DNA of 7,113 nucleotides from Propionibacteriales bacterium (GTDB lineage Bacteria; Actinomycetota; Actinomycetes; Propionibacteriales; Propionibacteriaceae): positions 1 through 7,113 of the forward strand of contig JAKDKP010000109.1 of assembly GCA_030453285.1 (NCBI GenBank). The letters are read 5' to 3'. The notes under the pieces were generated by a model. It made no database searches and was not told the origin of the DNA. It saw only the letters and a program-made list of their open reading frames with translations. The translations under genes were made by a program, and so were the position numbers. Shown here piece by piece: positions 1 to 5,804 of the stretch. Each line of letters starts with the position of its first letter. Within the stretch, counting starts at the first letter, position 1.

Positions 1-113
1 CCGCCAACATCATCGCCATCAACCGACGCCACAAGACGCACGCAGGGATCAAGATCATCGGCCTGCCCGCATCCGATCCGGTGTCACCCTCACATCTCTC
101 GGCACACCCGTGA
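1..113 (+). CDS. C-terminal end of an unidentified protein (5' part outside window)
   Basis: An open frame enters from the left edge, with codons starting at base 3. It runs 36 residues to a TGA at 111-113, starting ANIIAINRRHKTHAGIKIIG and ending in a Pro/Ser/His-rich tail. The stop overlaps the GTG start of the next gene (GTGA, 110-113), an arrangement typical of translational coupling within an operon. That overlap, plus GC-rich codon use, is the main reason to call it real. I do not recognise the family. In M. tuberculosis the genes just upstream of the ATPase pair are a small DUF4177 protein and a RidA-type protein, but this tail does not resemble what I recall of either. Function unknown. 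Confidence 0.6.
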   Translation, partial: ANIIAINRRHKTHAGIKIIGLPASDPVSPSHLSAHP

Positions 114-1072
114 AGCGACCACGCCACACGCTGCACATCGTCAGTGGCAAGGGCGGCACCGGCAAGACCACGCTGGCGGCCGCACTGGCGTACGCGCTGG
201 CCACCGAGGGGCGCCGGGTGCTGCTGTGCGAGGTGGAGGGTCGACGATCCCTCACCGACCTGTTCGGGGTCGAATTGCACGGCGCCGCCGAACCGCGCCT
301 GCTCCGTACGCCGGCCGGCGGCCACGTGCACGGCCTGTCGATCGACGCCGAGGATGCCCTGCTGGAATACCTGCGCACCTTCTACCGGCTCGGCATCGCC
401 GGCCGGGCGCTGGACAAGTTCGGCGCGATCGACTTCGCCACCTCGATCGCCCCCGGGCTGCGCGACGTGCTGCTCACCGGCAAGGTGTACGAAGCCGTTC
501 GCCGCCAGGCGAAGGGCCGGACGGACGCGTACGACGCGGTGGTCCTCGACGCGCCACCGACGGGACGGATCGGTGGCTTCCTCAACGTGCACGAGGCCGT
601 TTCCGGCCTGGCCAAGGTCGGCCCGATCCGCGACCAGGCGGATTCGATCATGCGCGTGCTGCGCTCCGATGACACCGTCGTCCACCTGACCACCCTGCTC
701 GAGGAGATGCCAGTCACCGAGACCATCGAGGCGATCGAGGCACTGGCGCCCACCAGGATCACGGTGGGAACGGTGATCGCCAACATGGTCACCGACACGC
801 CGCTGGACGAAGACCAACTCCTCGCGGCTGCCGCTGAGCGTCTCCCCCTCGACCTGCCCGACCTGACGCAGAGCGAACGGGCCGGACTGGGAGAGGAGTT
901 CGCCACGACGGCCCGGCGAGAACAACAGGAACGCACCTGCTCGCAGCGCCTCGCCTCGGCCGGGCTGCCGATGGTGGTGGTGCCCCGTGAAACTCTGGGC
1001 GTCGATCTGACCACGCTCGGTTCCATCGCCGACACCGTGGCCGCACAACTGCCCGAGGAGATCAACGCATGA
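110..1072 (+). CDS. Get3/ArsA-like ATPase, first subunit (Rv3679/BagA type)
   Basis: A 320-residue P-loop ATPase of the ArsA/Get3 branch of the SIMIBI class, homologous to M. tuberculosis Rv3679. The deviant Walker A loop GKGGTGKTT lies at residues 13-21 and keeps the signature lysine K14 that reaches across the dimer to the partner's nucleotide. A switch motif DAPPTG is at 147-152 (DTAPTG in Get3). Only two cysteines are present (C40, C277), so the zinc-binding CxxC of eukaryotic Get3 is missing, and there are no membrane segments, so it should be cytosolic. Databases often label this family an arsenite or anion-transporting ATPase, but no arsenic genes lie nearby. The mycobacterial pair is described as Get3-like, and its client is not evident here. 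The GTG start at 110 is chosen because it overlaps the upstream stop and sits nine codons before the first P-loop beta strand's end; no good Shine-Dalgarno is visible, consistent with coupled translation. Confidence 0.9.
   Translation: MKRPRHTLHIVSGKGGTGKTTLAAALAYALATEGRRVLLCEVEGRRSLTDLFGVELHGAAEPRLLRTPAGGHVHGLSIDAEDALLEYLRTFYRLGIAGRALDKFGAIDFATSIAPGLRDVLLTGKVYEAVRRQAKGRTDAYDAVVLDAPPTGRIGGFLNVHEAVSGLAKVGPIRDQADSIMRVLRSDDTVVHLTTLLEEMPVTETIEAIEALAPTRITVGTVIANMVTDTPLDEDQLLAAAAERLPLDLPDLTQSERAGLGEEFATTARREQQERTCSQRLASAGLPMVVVPRETLGVDLTTLGSIADTVAAQLPEEINA
1055..1072 (+). promoter_or_regulatory. Shine-Dalgarno and ATGA start/stop overlap joining the two ATPase genes
   Basis: GAGGAG at 1055-1060 lies eight bases before the ATG at 1069. 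That ATG shares two bases with the TGA (1070-1072) of the upstream gene. This fixes the start of the second subunit and points to translational coupling, as expected for partners of one complex. Confidence 0.8.
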
Positions 1073-2274
1073 CCGGCGCCGATCCGGACCTGACTGGGCT
1101 GGACCTGGACCGGGTGATCACCAATCCGGGCACCGAGATCGTCATCTGCTGCGGCTCGGGCGGGGTCGGCAAGACGACGATGTCGGCTGCGCTGGCCGTA
1201 CGAGCCGCCGAGCTGGGCCGTCGCACCGTCGTCCTCACCATCGATCCCGCGCGACGTCTTGCCCAGTCGCTGGGCATCACCGAGCTCGACAACACTCCGC
1301 AACGGGTGAACGGCATCGATGCCGGCAACGGCGGCAGTCTCGACGCCATGATGCTCGACATGAAGCGCACGTTCGATGATGTCGTGCTGGCGCATGCCTC
1401 GGGCGACAAGGCCCAGCAGATCCTCGACAACCCGTTCTACGAGGCCCTCTCCACCTCCTTCTCCGGCACCCAGGAGTACATGGCGATGGAGAAGTTGGGG
1501 CAGTTGCATCGACAAGCGGTGGCTGAGGACCGCTGGGACCTGATCGTGGTGGACACCCCACCGGCGCGTTCGGCGTTGGACTTCCTCGATGCCCCCGAAC
1601 ATCTGTCGCGGCTGCTGGACGGTCGGTTTCTCAAACTGTTGCTGGCACCCACGCGCGGACCGCTCCGGCTGATGAGCGCGGGCTTCGGGATCGTCCTGTC
1701 GACGATGAACAGGGTGCTCGGCTCCCAGGTGCTCACCGACGTGCAGACCTTCGCCGCCGCCTTCGAGGCCCTGTTCGGCGGATTCCGGCAGCGTGCCGAC
1801 CAGACCCTGGCCCAGCTCTCCGGCGAGCACACCACGTTCCTGGTGGTGAGCACCGCGGAGCGGGAGAGTCTGCGTGAGGCTTCATACTTCGTCGACCGGT
1901 TGACCGAGGAGCGGCTCCCCCTGGCCGGGATGATCGTGAATCGCCTGCACGACACGACGGTTGCCCTGTCGGCACAGCGCGCTCTGGCCATGGCCGAGGA
2001 GCTGGACCAGGAGTCCCCTGAAGCGGTGGCGCTCACCGCTCACGCCCGGTTGGCCGCGACCCGCGAACGGGAGCAGGCCGTGCTTGAACGCTTCATCAAC
2101 TCCCACCGATCCCGCGACGGACGCGGCATCACCATGCGGGGGGTGCCACACCAGGACACCGACGTCTACGACCTGACCGCCCTCGCCCGCGTCGGGCGGC
2201 TGCTGTCCGACGGCCTACTCGCCAGCGAGGGCGTTCCGCCAGGAGATGACGTCGGAGCGTCGTCGCAGCAGTGA
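1069..2274 (+). CDS. Get3/ArsA-like ATPase, second subunit (Rv3680/BagB type)
   Basis: A 401-residue paralogue of the preceding ATPase, homologous to M. tuberculosis Rv3680. Its P-loop GSGGVGKTT (residues 29-37) has the catalytic-loop lysine K35, but serine S30 replaces the signature lysine. Other landmarks are LTIDPARRLAQ (56-66), FSGTQEYMAMEKL (131-143), the switch DTPPAR (162-167) and MIVNRLH (288-294). Residues 186-240, between the switch and the next strand, are rich in Leu, Phe and Met, where Get3 proteins carry the helical client-binding region. There is no CxxC zinc motif. The ATG overlaps the previous stop (ATGA, 1069-1072), with GAGGAG at 1055-1060 eight bases upstream, so the two subunits should be made in equal amounts as a heterodimer. 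The last 60 bp overlap the 3' end of whiB4 on the other strand. Cytosolic; role in membrane-protein or envelope homeostasis is inferred from homology. Confidence 0.9.
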   Translation: MTGADPDLTGLDLDRVITNPGTEIVICCGSGGVGKTTMSAALAVRAAELGRRTVVLTIDPARRLAQSLGITELDNTPQRVNGIDAGNGGSLDAMMLDMKRTFDDVVLAHASGDKAQQILDNPFYEALSTSFSGTQEYMAMEKLGQLHRQAVAEDRWDLIVVDTPPARSALDFLDAPEHLSRLLDGRFLKLLLAPTRGPLRLMSAGFGIVLSTMNRVLGSQVLTDVQTFAAAFEALFGGFRQRADQTLAQLSGEHTTFLVVSTAERESLREASYFVDRLTEERLPLAGMIVNRLHDTTVALSAQRALAMAEELDQESPEAVALTAHARLAATREREQAVLERFINSHRSRDGRGITMRGVPHQDTDVYDLTALARVGRLLSDGLLASEGVPPGDDVGASSQQ

Positions 2275-2508
2275 CCGCCGCTCCCGCTCGGTGAGTCCGC
2301 CCCAGACGCCCCATTCGATCTTGTTGTCCAGGGCCTCGGCCAGACAGTCGACGCGGACCGGGCATCCGCTGCAGAACAGTGAGGCCTGCTTCTGGTTCCC
2401 GCCATCAACGAAGAGCGAGTCACCGCTGCCTTGGCACTTGGCGTGCAGTGTCCAGTGGGCGGCGACGTCCCGGCTCGGCTGAGGTCGATGCGAGGTCGTA
2501 GTTGTCAT
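2215..2508 (-). CDS. whiB4: WhiB-family Fe-S transcription regulator, WhiB4/WblA type
   Basis: A 97-residue WhiB-like protein. The four cluster-ligating cysteines are C25, C46, C49 and C55 (C-x20-C-x2-C-x5-C). They are followed by the WhiB signature turn GVWGG (67-71) in DNKIEWGVWGGLTERERR and a basic RRR patch (82-84) that would contact DNA. The DNK(I/V)E(W/F)GVWGG(L/M)TER stretch and the position between the ATPase pair and ponA2 identify the WhiB4 (M. tuberculosis) / WblA (Streptomyces) subgroup. Family members bind a [4Fe-4S] cluster that reacts with O2 or NO and regulate redox and developmental genes. The ATG at 2506-2508 is preceded on its strand by GGGGGAAACAC, an acceptable ribosome site. 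The open frame extends further upstream, but those codons look non-coding and exceed family length. Its 3' end overlaps the second ATPase gene by 60 bp on the opposite strand. It shares a divergent spacer with ponA2. Confidence 0.93.
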   Translation of the reverse strand: MTTTTSHRPQPSRDVAAHWTLHAKCQGSGDSLFVDGGNQKQASLFCSGCPVRVDCLAEALDNKIEWGVWGGLTERERRSLLRRRSDVISWRNALAGE

Positions 2509-2566
2509 GTGTTTCCCCCGGTGGTGCGGTCCGCCGACCGTGGCACGGCCGTGTGGAACTGTCCCC

Positions 2567-2595
2567 AGCATAGGAGAGCCGGCAGCCGCTGGAAA
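2567..2595 (-). promoter_or_regulatory. Predicted whiB4 promoter
   Basis: On the minus strand, TATGCT (2567-2572) fits the actinobacterial -10 consensus TANNNT. TTTCCA (2590-2595) sits 17 bases upstream as a 4-of-6 match to TTGACA. Transcription would start near 2560, giving a leader of about 52 nt before the whiB4 ATG. That leader includes GC-rich short inverted repeats (for example CGGTC-CGCC-GACCG on the + strand at 2527-2540). Predicted from motif and spacing only. Confidence 0.5.
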
Positions 2596-2625
2596 GCAGG
2601 AAAACAGCGGAAGTTCCCCGCCCCA

Positions 2626-2643
2626 GGTCACGAAATCGTGACC
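2626..2643. promoter_or_regulatory. 18-bp perfect palindrome, putative operator between whiB4 and ponA2
   Basis: GGTCACGA-AA-TCGTGACC is a perfect 8-bp inverted repeat around a 2-bp centre. It lies in the non-coding spacer of the divergent whiB4/ponA2 pair. Its centre is about 75 bp upstream of both predicted start points (near 2560 for whiB4, 2711 for ponA2), a distance suited to a dimeric activator or a shared regulator. The half-site does not match the CRP/GlxR motif TGTGA-N6-TCACA, a LexA box or a BldD box, so I cannot name the regulator. Confidence 0.5.
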
Positions 2644-2697
2644 ACCCGAGTCGGCGGAGTGCTGATGTGGTATTTCGTACAGGTGGGACCCCCCCCG

Positions 2698-2711
2698 TAC
2701 ATTGGTGCCCA
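2698..2711 (+). promoter_or_regulatory. Predicted leaderless ponA2 promoter (-10 TACATT)
   Basis: TACATT (2698-2703) fits TANNNT. It is followed by exactly seven bases and then the ATG at 2711, so transcription would begin at or beside the A of the start codon. No Shine-Dalgarno lies at a usable distance from 2711; the nearest G-rich run, GGTGGGA at 2682-2688, is 22 bases away. No convincing -35 hexamer is present. A run of eight C (2689-2696) sits directly before the -10. Confidence 0.5.
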
Positions 2712-5200
2712 TGTCAGCCAATCCCAAGCACGCAGCCGGCGTACTCTACTCCGCTGCGATGTTCCTCGTGGTGAGTGTGCTGTCCGGCGTCCTGGTCGCC
2801 GGACTCGCGGTTCCCTTCGGGGGCATGGCTGGCGTCGCCAGCCGCGCCGGTGCCGAGCAGTTGCAGAACCTGCCGGCCGATCTGGAAACCCCCCCCCAAG
2901 CCGAACGGTCCCGGGTCCTGCTCGGCAACGGCAAGGAGCTGACCAACTTCTTCGACGAGAACCGGGTCAACGTTCCGCTCGACAAGATCGCCCCGATCAT
3001 GCGCACCGCGCAACTGGCGATCGAGAATCACCGGTTCTACGAGCACGGCCCCATTGACCTGCAGGGCACCCTGCGGGCGTTGGTGAGCAACTCGGCCGGC
3101 GGCTCGACCCAGGGTGGATCCTCGATCACCCAGCAGTACGTGAAGATGGTGCAGATCGAACGGGCTGCCCTGAGCAACGACCCCAAGGGTGTGCAGAAGG
3201 CGCAGGAGGCGACCCCGGCGCGCAAGCTGCAGGAGCTGCGCTACGCGATCGCGCTGGAGAAGCGACTCGGCCCCAAGGCCAAGGACAAGATCCTTGAGGG
3301 CTACCTCAACATCGCCTACTACGGCAACGGTGCGTACGGGGTCGAGGCCGCCGCACACTTCTACTTCAACACCACCGCGGACAAGCTGACCCTCCCCCAG
3401 TCGGCCCTGCTGGCCGGGCTGGTCCAGAACCCCGATCAGGTGAACCCGATCCGCGCCAAGCGGGCCGCGCTCGAGCGTCGCGATGTGGTCCTCAACCGGA
3501 TGGTCCAACTGAAGCTGATCTCCAAGGCCGACGGTGACAAGGCCAAGACCGAGGATTTCGACGCCTCCAAGGTGCAGCGCATCCGCAACGGCTGTGAGGG
3601 CTCGAAGTATCCCTTCTTGTGCGACTACGTCAAGGAGAGCCTGCTCAACATGCCGAGCCTGGGCAAGACCAGGGACGAGCGGCGCGCCCTGCTCTATCGC
3701 GGTGGGTTGACGATCAGGACCAAGATCGACGTCAAGTCCCAGGATGCGGCCGAGAAGGCGATCAGCAAGTGGATCGACCCGAAGGACCCGGTGATCAGCA
3801 CCACGAACATCGTCGAGCCCGGCACCGGCCTGATCCTGGCGATGGCCCAGAGCCGTCCCCAGATGGGATCCAAACCCGGGCAGACCTACTACAACTACTC
3901 GGTGACCCCGGACATGAACGGGGCCGAGGGGTATCAGGCCGGGTCGACGTTCAAGGCGTTCACGATTGCCGCAGCCCTCGAACGCGGCATCCCGATGGAC
4001 AAGAGATACGACGCGCGCAGTCCGATGGACTTCACCGGCCAGACCTTCGAGTCCTGTTCGGGACCCATCACCCTGGGCAAGTACAAGGTCAGCAACTCCA
4101 CCGGCCGCAACGGCCCGATGAACATGCGGACCGCATCGATGTACTCGGTGAACACCTACTTCATGCAGTTGGAGCAGGATGCCGGCTTGTGCAACACGGT
4201 CAAGATGGCCGAGAAGCTCGGCGTGCAGTTGACCACCGACAAGTGGGACTGGGACTACTACTCCAACATCGCCTCGTTCACCCTCGGCGCGGTGGAGATC
4301 AGCCCGTTGTCGATGGTCGAGGCGTACGCCACCTTCGCCGCCCGCGGCAAGCGCTGTGATCCGCACATCGTCGATTCGGTCACCAACAAGGGCGGCAAGA
4401 AGCTCGCCGTGCCGGATGGTCAGTGTCAGCAGGTGATCTCCAAGGAGGTCGCGGACGGCGTCAACCAGCACCTGGAAGACGTGATGGGTGGTACCGGTGC
4501 CCGCGCACGCATCCCCGGCGGCTACCCGCAGGCCGGCAAGACCGGAACGATCGAGAACAACCAGGCCGTCTGGTTCGCCGGTTACACCCCCGAGGTGGCC
4601 GGGGTGTCGATGATCGCCATCGACAAGCAGATGAGTCCGTTCAAGAAGAACAAGAAGGGCAAGGCCAAGCGCACCGGTCTGAAGAACTACTCGCTGCCCA
4701 AGAGCAAGACATTCCTGGAGGGTTCCGGTGGTGGTGACGCCGGCTCCAAGATCTACAAACCGGCCATGAAGGCCGCGCTGAAGGGGCGTCCGAAGACGAA
4801 GTTCAAGAAGCCGCCGGCGGAGATCGTGCCGCGCAAGACCGTGGACATCCCGAACGTCTCCGGGATGGGCCTCACCGAGGCTGAGCGCGCCCTGCGGTCG
4901 GCAGGATTCTCGGCGGAGCGGACCACGACCTACAGCTCGTACGCGCGTGGCGCCTTCCTGGGTCTCTCCCAGACGGGGCGCGCCAAGGAGTTCACCACGA
5001 TCTATCTGTTGATTTCGGCCGGGCCGAAGCCGGAGCCGCCGAAGCCGAAGAAGACGACTCCGAAGAAGAAGGAAGACAAGAAGCCGGAGAAGAAGGAAGA
5101 GGCACCGAAGAAGAAGGAAGAAGACAAGAAGCCCGAAAAGAAGGAAGAGGCACCGAAGAAGAAGGAAGAGACGCCGAAGCCTGGCGAGACTCCCCGCTGA
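2711..5200 (+). CDS. ponA2: Class A penicillin-binding protein PonA2: GT51 + transpeptidase + PASTA
   Basis: An 829-residue bifunctional peptidoglycan synthase that polymerises lipid II and cross-links stem peptides outside the membrane. A short basic N-terminus leads into one transmembrane anchor (about 11-42). The GT51 domain shows IENHRFYEHG (104-113; catalytic E105, with N106 where the family usually has Asp), GGSTQGGSSITQQYVK (130-145) and ILEGYLNIAYYGNGAYG (194-210). The transpeptidase domain has S412-TFK (SxxK), S479-VN (SxN) and K610-TG (KTG). One PASTA domain follows at about 709-771, then a Lys/Glu/Pro tail (772-829) with a 16-residue tandem repeat. Cysteines C295, C304, C449, C494, C549 and C572 are on the exported side and could form disulfides. 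The ATG at 2711 is preferred over in-frame TTG 2702 and GTG 2705 because of the leaderless promoter layout. Size matches mycobacterial PonA2 (about 810). A C9 run spans codons 60-63. A terminator hairpin follows. Confidence 0.95.
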   Translation: MSANPKHAAGVLYSAAMFLVVSVLSGVLVAGLAVPFGGMAGVASRAGAEQLQNLPADLETPPQAERSRVLLGNGKELTNFFDENRVNVPLDKIAPIMRTAQLAIENHRFYEHGPIDLQGTLRALVSNSAGGSTQGGSSITQQYVKMVQIERAALSNDPKGVQKAQEATPARKLQELRYAIALEKRLGPKAKDKILEGYLNIAYYGNGAYGVEAAAHFYFNTTADKLTLPQSALLAGLVQNPDQVNPIRAKRAALERRDVVLNRMVQLKLISKADGDKAKTEDFDASKVQRIRNGCEGSKYPFLCDYVKESLLNMPSLGKTRDERRALLYRGGLTIRTKIDVKSQDAAEKAISKWIDPKDPVISTTNIVEPGTGLILAMAQSRPQMGSKPGQTYYNYSVTPDMNGAEGYQAGSTFKAFTIAAALERGIPMDKRYDARSPMDFTGQTFESCSGPITLGKYKVSNSTGRNGPMNMRTASMYSVNTYFMQLEQDAGLCNTVKMAEKLGVQLTTDKWDWDYYSNIASFTLGAVEISPLSMVEAYATFAARGKRCDPHIVDSVTNKGGKKLAVPDGQCQQVISKEVADGVNQHLEDVMGGTGARARIPGGYPQAGKTGTIENNQAVWFAGYTPEVAGVSMIAIDKQMSPFKKNKKGKAKRTGLKNYSLPKSKTFLEGSGGGDAGSKIYKPAMKAALKGRPKTKFKKPPAEIVPRKTVDIPNVSGMGLTEAERALRSAGFSAERTTTYSSYARGAFLGLSQTGRAKEFTTIYLLISAGPKPEPPKPKKTTPKKKEDKKPEKKEEAPKKKEEDKKPEKKEEAPKKKEETPKPGETPR
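2889..2897 (+). repeat. C9 homopolymer in the 5' coding part of ponA2
   Basis: Nine consecutive C residues encode Thr-Pro-Pro and the first base of Gln (residues 60-63), just before the GT51 domain. One deleted base would lead to a TGA at 2940-2942, and one added base to a TGA at 3055-3057. Either change removes essentially all enzymatic domains. A second run, C8 at 2689-2696, precedes the -10 box. Confidence 0.9.
5072..5167 (+). repeat. Two tandem 48-bp copies in the ponA2 tail
   Basis: Copies at 5072-5119 and 5120-5167 are identical at 46 of 48 positions. The differences are synonymous: CCG/CCC at codon five and GAG/GAA at codon six. Each encodes EDKKPEKKEEAPKKKE (residues 788-803 and 804-819). 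The + strand of 5041-5190 is strongly purine-rich, unlike the rest of the window. In-frame copy-number change would lengthen or shorten the charged tail by 16 residues per unit. Confidence 0.95.
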
Positions 5201-5225
5201 ATGGCGCCGTCCCTCTGATGGATGA

Positions 5226-5257
5226 CGAAAGGCCCCCGCTTCGGCGGGGGCCTTTCG
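5226..5257. terminator. Strong hairpin, probably a bidirectional terminator for ponA2 and yqeY
   Basis: A perfect 14-bp stem (5226-5239 with 5244-5257) closes a TTCG tetraloop in the extra-stable C(UUCG)G context. It starts 25 bp after the ponA2 stop and ends 35 bp before the convergent yqeY stop. The following bases are T-rich only in part (CGTTGTTG on the + strand), as is common for GC-rich actinobacterial terminators. The convergent setting favours use in both directions. Confidence 0.85.
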
Positions 5258-5292
5258 CGTTGTTGCTCGTCGGGTGATCGGCGGGGCCGGAG

Positions 5293-5760
5293 TCAACCGG
5301 CCAGTTGGCGCTTCACCTCGGCGGCCACGACCGACCCGTCGGCCTTGCCCTTGGTGGCCGGGGTGACGATGCCCATCACCGGACCCATCGCTCGCATGCC
5401 CTTGCCGGCGGAGTCGGTGCTGGCGATCGCGTCGGCCACGATCGCCGTGATCTCCTCGGCGCTCAGTTGGGCCGGCAAGTAGTCGGCCAGGACCGCTGCC
5501 TCCTGGCGCTCCTTGTCGGCCAACTCCGTACGGCCGGCCGCGTCGAACTCGCGTTCAGCCTCGCGTCGCTTCTTGGTCTCCCGTACGAGGACGTCGAGGA
5601 CCTGGGCGTCGGTGAGCTCGGTGGCCTGCTTGCCGGCCACCTCGGCCTCGGAGATCGCCGCAATGACCATCCGGACCGTACGGACGCGGACGTCGTCGCG
5701 CGCCTTCAGAGCGATGATCATGTCGGCACGGAGTTGCTGCTTGAGCTGGGAATCGGACAT
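5293..5760 (-). CDS. GatB/YqeY domain protein
   Basis: A 155-residue soluble protein of the YqeY family, which resembles the C-terminal tRNA-binding tail of GatB, a subunit of the glutamyl/aspartyl-tRNA amidotransferase. Typical features are the N-terminal helix LKQQLRADMIIALKARD (6-22), the RVRTVRMVIAAI segment (25-36) and ETKKRREAEREFDAAGR (61-77). YLPAQLSAEEI follows at 94-104, and the C-terminal KGMRAMGPVMGIVTPATKGKADG occupies 119-141. Length is normal for stand-alone YqeY. The molecular role of these proteins is not settled, and a tRNA-related function is inferred from the GatB similarity. The ATG at 5758-5760 matches the family N-terminus. No Shine-Dalgarno precedes it; CACACT six bases upstream on its strand is a weak -10-like box, so it could be leaderless. 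It more likely also lies on the transcript of the peptidase gene 44 bp upstream. Confidence 0.9.
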   Translation of the reverse strand: MSDSQLKQQLRADMIIALKARDDVRVRTVRMVIAAISEAEVAGKQATELTDAQVLDVLVRETKKRREAEREFDAAGRTELADKERQEAAVLADYLPAQLSAEEITAIVADAIASTDSAGKGMRAMGPVMGIVTPATKGKADGSVVAAEVKRQLAG

Positions 5761-5804
5761 GGGGCCAGTGTGTCACCCGTGTCCGTACGACGGAACGCGA
5801 TTGT

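Noticed and set aside
382..1830. Long open frame (about 480 codons) on the minus strand opposite the two ATPase genes
   Set aside because: It runs antisense across both clear ATPase genes, has low-complexity Arg/Ser/Gly-rich composition and no recognisable domain. Such frames are a by-product of high GC at third codon positions.
110..2274. Arsenic resistance operon
   Set aside because: The ATPase pair is ArsA-like by fold only: there is no arsB, arsC, arsR or arsD and no cysteine metal-binding triad, and the neighbours match the Rv3679/Rv3680 block.
2538..2553. Overlapping short palindromes CCGTG-G-CACGG and CACGGCCGTG in the whiB4 leader
   Set aside because: Arms of five bases are expected in GC-rich DNA. 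Worth noting only as possible weak leader structure.
2827..2843. GGCTGGCG-T-CGCCAGCC palindrome inside ponA2
   Set aside because: It lies in coding sequence for the end of the membrane anchor (GMAGVAS) and is explained by GC-rich Gly/Ala codons. A one-base loop makes a poor hairpin.
2431..3057. Plus-strand frame running from antisense whiB4 through the spacer into ponA2
   Set aside because: Arg-rich translation, overlaps two real genes and crosses the promoter spacer. Useful only because its stop marks where a +1 slip in the C9 tract would end.
2714..5296. Open frame of about 860 codons on the minus strand opposite ponA2
   Set aside because: Composition is Leu/Gly/Arg/His-rich without motifs, and it is the exact shadow of a well-supported PBP with intact catalytic motifs. 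It also has no promoter or ribosome site of its own.
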